A DNA stretch of 64,000 nt, from contig NZ_UAUI01000011.1 of NCBI RefSeq assembly GCF_900455735.1, positions 186,001 to 250,000 on the forward strand, read 5' to 3'. Below, piece after piece: positions 60,278 through 64,000 of the stretch (position 1 is its first letter; each line of letters opens with the position of its first letter). A program made the position numbers and the translations under genes. This DNA comes from Rhodococcus wratislaviensis (GTDB taxonomy: Bacteria > Actinomycetota > Actinomycetes > Mycobacteriales > Mycobacteriaceae). The notes under the pieces were generated by a model. It was not told the DNA's origin and did no database searches. It was given only the letters and a program-made list of their open reading frames with translations.

Positions 60278-60699
60278 GGGTCGAAGTTCGGTGGCCGCCC
60301 GCCCGCGCGGCCCTTGTTCACCCGGTTCGCTGCCTGATCGGTCTTCTCGGGGATCACCGCCTTGATGCCTCTGCTTCGCAGCAGTTCCCGGTTTGCCCGT
60401 GATGAGTACGCCTTGTCGGCCCGGACCTCGTCGGGGCGCGTGCGGTGCGCTCCGCCCGCGAGCCGCGGCACGCAGATGCCCTCCAGCACGTGGGCGAACA
60501 TCGGACTGTCACCGGCTTGGCCGCGGCCGACCAGCACCGACAGTGGGCGCCCGTGACCGTCGCACGCCAGGTGCGCCTTGCTGGTCAACCCGCCCCTCGA
60601 CCGGCCGATGCCGTGATCGGCAGGCTCGTCACGCAGGTTCGTGTAATTCGGTAGATCCCCCTGTGTGGCGGGCGGCGTTCGCACCGTGCTGATGGACAC
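60278..60699 (-). pseudogene. IS5-family transposase OrfB, 5' fragment
   Basis: Residues such as EPADHGIGRSRGGLTSKAHL, ACDGHGRPLSVLVGRGQAGD and VRADKAYSSRANRELLRSRG (second catalytic Asp) belong to the IS5-family DDE core. The frame reaches GGRPPNFDP at 60278 and then runs into the IS110-type element. It overlaps orfA by 71 bp and lies in the +1 frame relative to it. Confidence 0.9.
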
Positions 60700-61051
60700 G
60701 GACCACTGTGGAATCGACCGATACCGCCCAGTCCAGGTTCCCGCCGGCGTCGGCCATCGCGACCAGAGCCGTCAGCACCCGATCCCAGGTTCCGTCTCCG
60801 GCGTAGCGGCGATGTCGCTTCCACACCGTCTTCCACGGCCCGAAATGCGACGGGAGATCTCGCCAGGGCAACCCGGTCCGCAGTCGATACAGCATCCCCT
60901 CGACCACCACACGATTGTTCCGGAACTTCCGCCCCCGGAGCCCATCGGAACTGGGCAACAGCAGCGCGAGCAACTCCCACTGCTTGTCCGTCAACACCTC
61001 AAACCGATCAACAACGTCTGCCACACCGAAGAGTCTGCAGCACAACACCAC
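60629..61051 (-). CDS. IS5-family transposase OrfA
   Basis: A 140-residue N-terminal transposase part: LTDKQWELLALLLP, RKFRNNRVVVEGMLYRLRTG, WRDLPSHFGPWKTVWKRHRR and the first catalytic Asp in WAVSVDSTVVRVHQH. The active enzyme would need frameshifting into orfB, which is broken here, so this copy cannot transpose by itself. Confidence 0.88.
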   Translation of the reverse strand: MVLCCRLFGVADVVDRFEVLTDKQWELLALLLPSSDGLRGRKFRNNRVVVEGMLYRLRTGLPWRDLPSHFGPWKTVWKRHRRYAGDGTWDRVLTALVAMADAGGNLDWAVSVDSTVVRVHQHGANAARHTGGSTELHEPA

Positions 61052-61230
61052 AAATCATTGGGAGACACACCCTAGGTCTCGAAGATCAGGCGAATGTGGA
61101 GCAGGCCCCGAGTCGGTCTTGCCGGGTGACTCGACGCCGCGAGCATCCTCGACGACTCGGGTGATTCCTTTGACACCTCTCGCCAGTAGAAGCATGAGCG
61201 GCGGAAGTCTCGCTTGCAGAGCCGATTCGG

Positions 61231-61253
61231 GAGTTCTCGCGAATCGAGAACTC
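61231..61253. promoter_or_regulatory. Palindrome next to a possible -35 box
   Basis: GAGTTCTCG-CGAAT-CGAGAACTC is a perfect 9-bp-arm dyad. A TTGACT (61257-61262) follows 3 bp later and points to the decarboxylase-like gene that starts 70 bp downstream. The arrangement suggests an operator just upstream of a sigma-A-type promoter. Confidence 0.5.
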
Positions 61254-61331
61254 CGATTGACTTGGGGGTGACCCGAATGGTGTGCTTCATGCCACACAAA
61301 TTCAGAAGTTGAAACTCGTTGGGAGACAACC

Positions 61332-62285
61332 TTGCCGAAAGAACGCGTTTTGCGGACGGTGTTCGAGTCCCGTGGCTACACAAGCACAGTCGCGGACGGC
61401 ACCCTCGCGATCCCGGGAGTGTCGATCGACTTCGTCGACGCCGTTCCGATCAGCAGTGCCATGAACGCAGTCGCCGACGGTCTTCAGTTCGATGTCGGAG
61501 AGATCACCTTGATTGACTACATGATCGCTCGGGAACTGGGACGTCCGCTCGTCGCGCTGCCGATCTTCCCGAACCGCAACTTCCCCCACGACCGCATCCT
61601 GTACCGAGCCGACTCGGGCATCGAGGTCCCGAAGGACCTCGAAGGAAAACGGATCGGCGTCAAGTCGTACCCACAGACCGCCCCTGTATGGGGTCGCGGA
61701 ATCCTCCATGACCAGTACGGCGTCGACCTGAACCGCGTGACGTGGGTGGCGCTCGAAGGCGCTCACCTCGACGACTTTCGTAATCCCTCCAACGTCGAAA
61801 TGGCGCCGGCCGGATCCAGCCTGGCCGAGCTACTGGCCAGCGGCGATATCGATGCCGCCGACGACCCCGGCCGGCCGTGGCGTGACCGCGGCGAACGCTG
61901 GGACTACGACAGCACCGAAATCAAGCCCCTCGTCCCGAACCCCGCTCAGGACGCTGCCGATTGGTACCGGAAAACCGGCGTCTACCCGATACTGCACGTC
62001 ATCGTCATCAAGCAAGAAGTCCTCACCGCCCGACCCGACATCGCCCGCACCCTGTTCGACGCATTCACCACCGCCAAGCAGGCGTACCTCGACGTTCTCG
62101 ACGATCCCACGGAGTTGAAGGCGCGCGGCCGTTCCATTGTCGGACCCGATTTCCTTCCGTACGGCATCAGCCCGAACCGAGCCGCGATCGACACACTCTG
62201 CGAGTTCGCCCACCACCAAAAGATTACGACGACGCGCTACCAGGTCGAGGACCTCTTCGGACCCCACGCTCTCTTCGACGAATAA
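61332..62285 (+). CDS. 4,5-dihydroxyphthalate-decarboxylase-like protein
   Basis: A 317-residue protein of the Pht5-like family, which has a periplasmic-binding-protein fold: IPGVSIDFVDAVPISSAMNA, FDVGEITLIDYMIARELGRP, PIFPNRNFPHDRILYRADSG, DLEGKRIGVKSYPQTAPVWG and the C-terminal FLPYGISPNRAAIDTLCEFA. Family members include 4,5-dihydroxyphthalate decarboxylase from phthalate degradation. No signal peptide is seen, so an enzymic, cytosolic role fits better than solute binding. TTG 61332 is the start; it follows GTTGGGAGACAACC. Confidence 0.75.
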   Translation: MPKERVLRTVFESRGYTSTVADGTLAIPGVSIDFVDAVPISSAMNAVADGLQFDVGEITLIDYMIARELGRPLVALPIFPNRNFPHDRILYRADSGIEVPKDLEGKRIGVKSYPQTAPVWGRGILHDQYGVDLNRVTWVALEGAHLDDFRNPSNVEMAPAGSSLAELLASGDIDAADDPGRPWRDRGERWDYDSTEIKPLVPNPAQDAADWYRKTGVYPILHVIVIKQEVLTARPDIARTLFDAFTTAKQAYLDVLDDPTELKARGRSIVGPDFLPYGISPNRAAIDTLCEFAHHQKITTTRYQVEDLFGPHALFDE

Positions 62286-62333
62286 CCCTGCATCACCGAT
62301 TATCACCCATCCAACTTCTCAGGAGCAGCACTG

Positions 62334-63431
62334 ATGCCGAACAAGATTCGTCTGGGACTAGTGGGAGCCAGCCTCTCGTCACACTGGGCGTCAGAGTCAC
62401 ACTTCCCCGCACTGGCAGCCAGTCCGGATGTCGAGCTGACCGCAGTCTGCACGAGCAAGCCCGAGAGCGCTGAAGCAGCGCGCGTCGCCCTCGGAGCGCG
62501 CCTCGCCTTCCACGACTATCGCGAAATGGTGAACTCCCCGGAAATCGACGCCGTCGGGGTGGTGCTACGAGTGCCGCAGCATTACGAACCGACAAAGGCA
62601 GCACTGGAAGCCGGAAAACATGTGTACACCGAGTGGCCGTTGGCGCGGAACACTACCGAGGCGGAGGAACTCGCCGCGCTCGCCCGCGCATCGGGAGTCC
62701 AGACTGTTGTGGGGCTGCAGTCGCGGCTCAGCCCCACCCTCATGTACGTCAAGGAGCTTATCGAGTCCGGATACCTCGGCGAGGTGCTGTCATATAACCT
62801 CAGCGGCTTCCGATATGGAGGCCCCTCCGAGCGGCCGTCGAGCAGGACCTGGCTCGCCGACGCCGCCAACGGAGCGAACACGCTGACGATCGCGTTCGGG
62901 CACGTGATCGACACCCTGCGGTTCGTCGCCGGTGACTTCGCGCAGATGCGCAGCCTGCTCAGCGTGCAGACTCCGAAGTGGCACGAGACCGACACCGGTC
63001 GGACAGTAGACGTCACCGCGCCCGACGACGTGCAGGTCAACGGGCGGCTGATCAGTGGAGCGGTCGCATCGGTGCATGTGGCTGCGGCTCCCTGGGCCGG
63101 CACAGGTTTCCGCATGGAGATCTACGGCCGGGACGGAACGATGGTGGTGAGCAACAGCATCTCACCCCAGCGTGGAGAAACGCTACGCCTACAGGCTGCG
63201 CGGGGCACCAACGAACTCGCGGACCTCGAGATCCCGGGCCGATTCGACTTCCTTCCGCCCGACTTTCCGCGCGGCAATCCGTTCAACGTGGGTCAGCTCT
63301 ACAGTGTCTTCGCCGAAGCAATACGCACCGGGAACAATGCTGCTCCCACGTTCGAGACCGCGGTCGACCTGCACCGTGTGCTCGATGACGTCACCCGATC
63401 GTCGGACCTAGGACACGAGACCTGCGTCTAG
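62334..63431 (+). CDS. Gfo/Idh/MocA-family oxidoreductase
   Basis: A 365-residue NAD(P)-dependent oxidoreductase. Rossmann start IRLGLVGASLSSHWASESHF, then AVCTSKPESAEAARVALGAR, and the family motif EAGKHVYTEWPLARNTTEAE, where EKP is replaced by EWP as in Gal80-like members. The C-terminal alpha/beta domain includes GHVIDTLRFVAGDF. The Lys of EKP, often catalytic, is therefore missing. The substrate is unknown. 48 bp after the decarboxylase-like gene, so probably in the same operon. Confidence 0.82.
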   Translation: MPNKIRLGLVGASLSSHWASESHFPALAASPDVELTAVCTSKPESAEAARVALGARLAFHDYREMVNSPEIDAVGVVLRVPQHYEPTKAALEAGKHVYTEWPLARNTTEAEELAALARASGVQTVVGLQSRLSPTLMYVKELIESGYLGEVLSYNLSGFRYGGPSERPSSRTWLADAANGANTLTIAFGHVIDTLRFVAGDFAQMRSLLSVQTPKWHETDTGRTVDVTAPDDVQVNGRLISGAVASVHVAAAPWAGTGFRMEIYGRDGTMVVSNSISPQRGETLRLQAARGTNELADLEIPGRFDFLPPDFPRGNPFNVGQLYSVFAEAIRTGNNAAPTFETAVDLHRVLDDVTRSSDLGHETCV

Positions 63432-63543
63432 ACACTCGCCGATGTCAGCCCCACCCTAGATACATTCCCCTTCCATCATCACCCACGCTCGGTTCCCCGC
63501 TCAATACGATCCGTAACACGTGCAGGGACGAAGGAGAGTACAA

Positions 63544-64000
63544 ATGACAGAGCAGGACCTTCACCAGCGACTCGTTTTGTCCCGCCGTACCGCACTCGGA
63601 TGGGGACTGGGCGGCGCGCTCAGCCTGCTTGTCGCAGCGTGCAGTCCGCGAGGAAACAGCGACGCATCGGTACCCGATATCGATGTGTCAGGACTGAATT
63701 CGACCGACCAGGAGCTGCTGGCCAAGGCGCAGCAGGAGGGCACCGTCACGCTCTACACCTCCACCCCGCCTGGGATTCTCGACCAGGTGGTCGCAGCCCT
63801 CGCGACACTGGACATCACCGTCGTCCCGCAGCGGCTCAACTCGTCTCAACTGTCCCAACGCTTCTCGGCCGAGGCCGCGGTCGGCAAGGCGAACGCCGAC
63901 GTCGTCATGATCAGCGATCCCGCGCTCGTACCCGAATGGAGTGAGAAGGGATGGTTGGCCAAGGTCGACTCCCAACCCGCCATGGCGCAATGGCCGACCG
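63544..64000 (+). CDS. ABC substrate-binding lipoprotein, ferric-type, partial (runs off window)
   Basis: The first 152 codons are visible. ATG 63544 follows GAAGGAGA. A twin-Arg (LSRRTALGWGLGGALSLL) precedes a lipobox with Cys in LLVAACSP. LNSTDQELLAKAQQEGTVTL and ITVVPQRLNSSQLSQRFSAE are nearly the same as in the binding protein at 45168. It is therefore a second copy of the same uptake component, perhaps followed by its own permease beyond the window. Confidence 0.88.
   Translation, partial: MTEQDLHQRLVLSRRTALGWGLGGALSLLVAACSPRGNSDASVPDIDVSGLNSTDQELLAKAQQEGTVTLYTSTPPGILDQVVAALATLDITVVPQRLNSSQLSQRFSAEAAVGKANADVVMISDPALVPEWSEKGWLAKVDSQPAMAQWPT

Larger units (their letters stand above)
58610..61072 (-). 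mobile_element. IS5-family element (IS427-like), interrupted by an IS110-family element
   Basis: The outer element has terminal repeats GGGCATGTCTCCCAAT (left, 58610) and GGGTGTGTCTCCCAAT (reverse complement of the right end, 61072), flanked by TA on both sides (58608-58609 and 61073-61074), as expected for IS427-group targets. It carries a two-frame DDE transposase on the minus strand. A 1508-bp IS110-type element (58770-60277) lies within orfB. Without it the element is 955 bp. Confidence 0.92.

Overview
The window reads as chromosomal DNA of a high-GC mycolic-acid actinomycete, most likely a Rhodococcus of the opacus/jostii type. This is inferred from codon use, a wax-ester-synthase/DGAT enzyme, the split MaoC dehydratases, several IclR regulators and a dense aromatic/organic-acid catabolic region. 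No rRNA, tRNA or CRISPR array was seen.

Layout. 1-4.6 kb: tail of a CBS-domain protein, a small membrane protein, a PepSY membrane protein, a LexA paralogue, an AIM24-family protein and an Lrp-type regulator. 4.7-9.4 kb: a compact four-gene 2-oxoacid dehydrogenase operon (E1 alpha, E1 beta, E2, E3) divergent from the Lrp regulator. 9.5-15.3 kb: a PPOX-fold protein, WS/DGAT, a KimA-like permease, two tiny membrane proteins and CorA. 15.5-17.2 kb: an IS3-family element that has cut a VOC-family gene in two. The cut can be reconstructed to the base. 17.2-19.7 kb: nucleotidyltransferase, VOC protein, FUSC membrane protein. 19.9-27.8 kb: a dipeptide-type ABC importer divergent from a formylglycine-type sulfatase, probably a sulfate-ester scavenging unit. 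27.8-31.6 kb: M48 protease and a single-chain transketolase-like E1.

31.8-64 kb is an accessory catabolic region. Two IclR regulators precede a first operon (34.1-39.6 kb: PCC-domain protein, two HpcH/HpaI-type proteins, MFS exporter, PEBP-like protein, flavoprotein). A second, 17-kb co-directional run (41.0-58.6 kb) holds a lactonase-like propeller, an acetolactate-synthase-like TPP enzyme, a ferric-type ABC importer, a LigB-type extradiol dioxygenase, acyl-CoA dehydrogenase, two MaoC-type hydratases, a fused double CaiB/BaiF CoA-transferase, an HMG-CoA-lyase-like protein, an HpaI aldolase, an MBL hydrolase, an IclR regulator and a GlcG-like protein. The two operons share a nearly identical block of about 62 bp upstream, probably a common promoter/operator. 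I read the set as uptake, ring cleavage and a CoA-thioester lower pathway for an aromatic or organic acid. The substrate cannot be told from sequence.

At 58.6-61.1 kb an IS5-family element, itself split by an IS110-family element, separates this run from a 4,5-dihydroxyphthalate-decarboxylase-like gene, a Gfo/Idh/MocA oxidoreductase and a second copy of the ABC substrate-binding lipoprotein, cut by the window end. Several enzymes carry substitutions at key residues, notably a CoA-transferase half without its catalytic Asp and an HpaI-like protein without its metal ligands.
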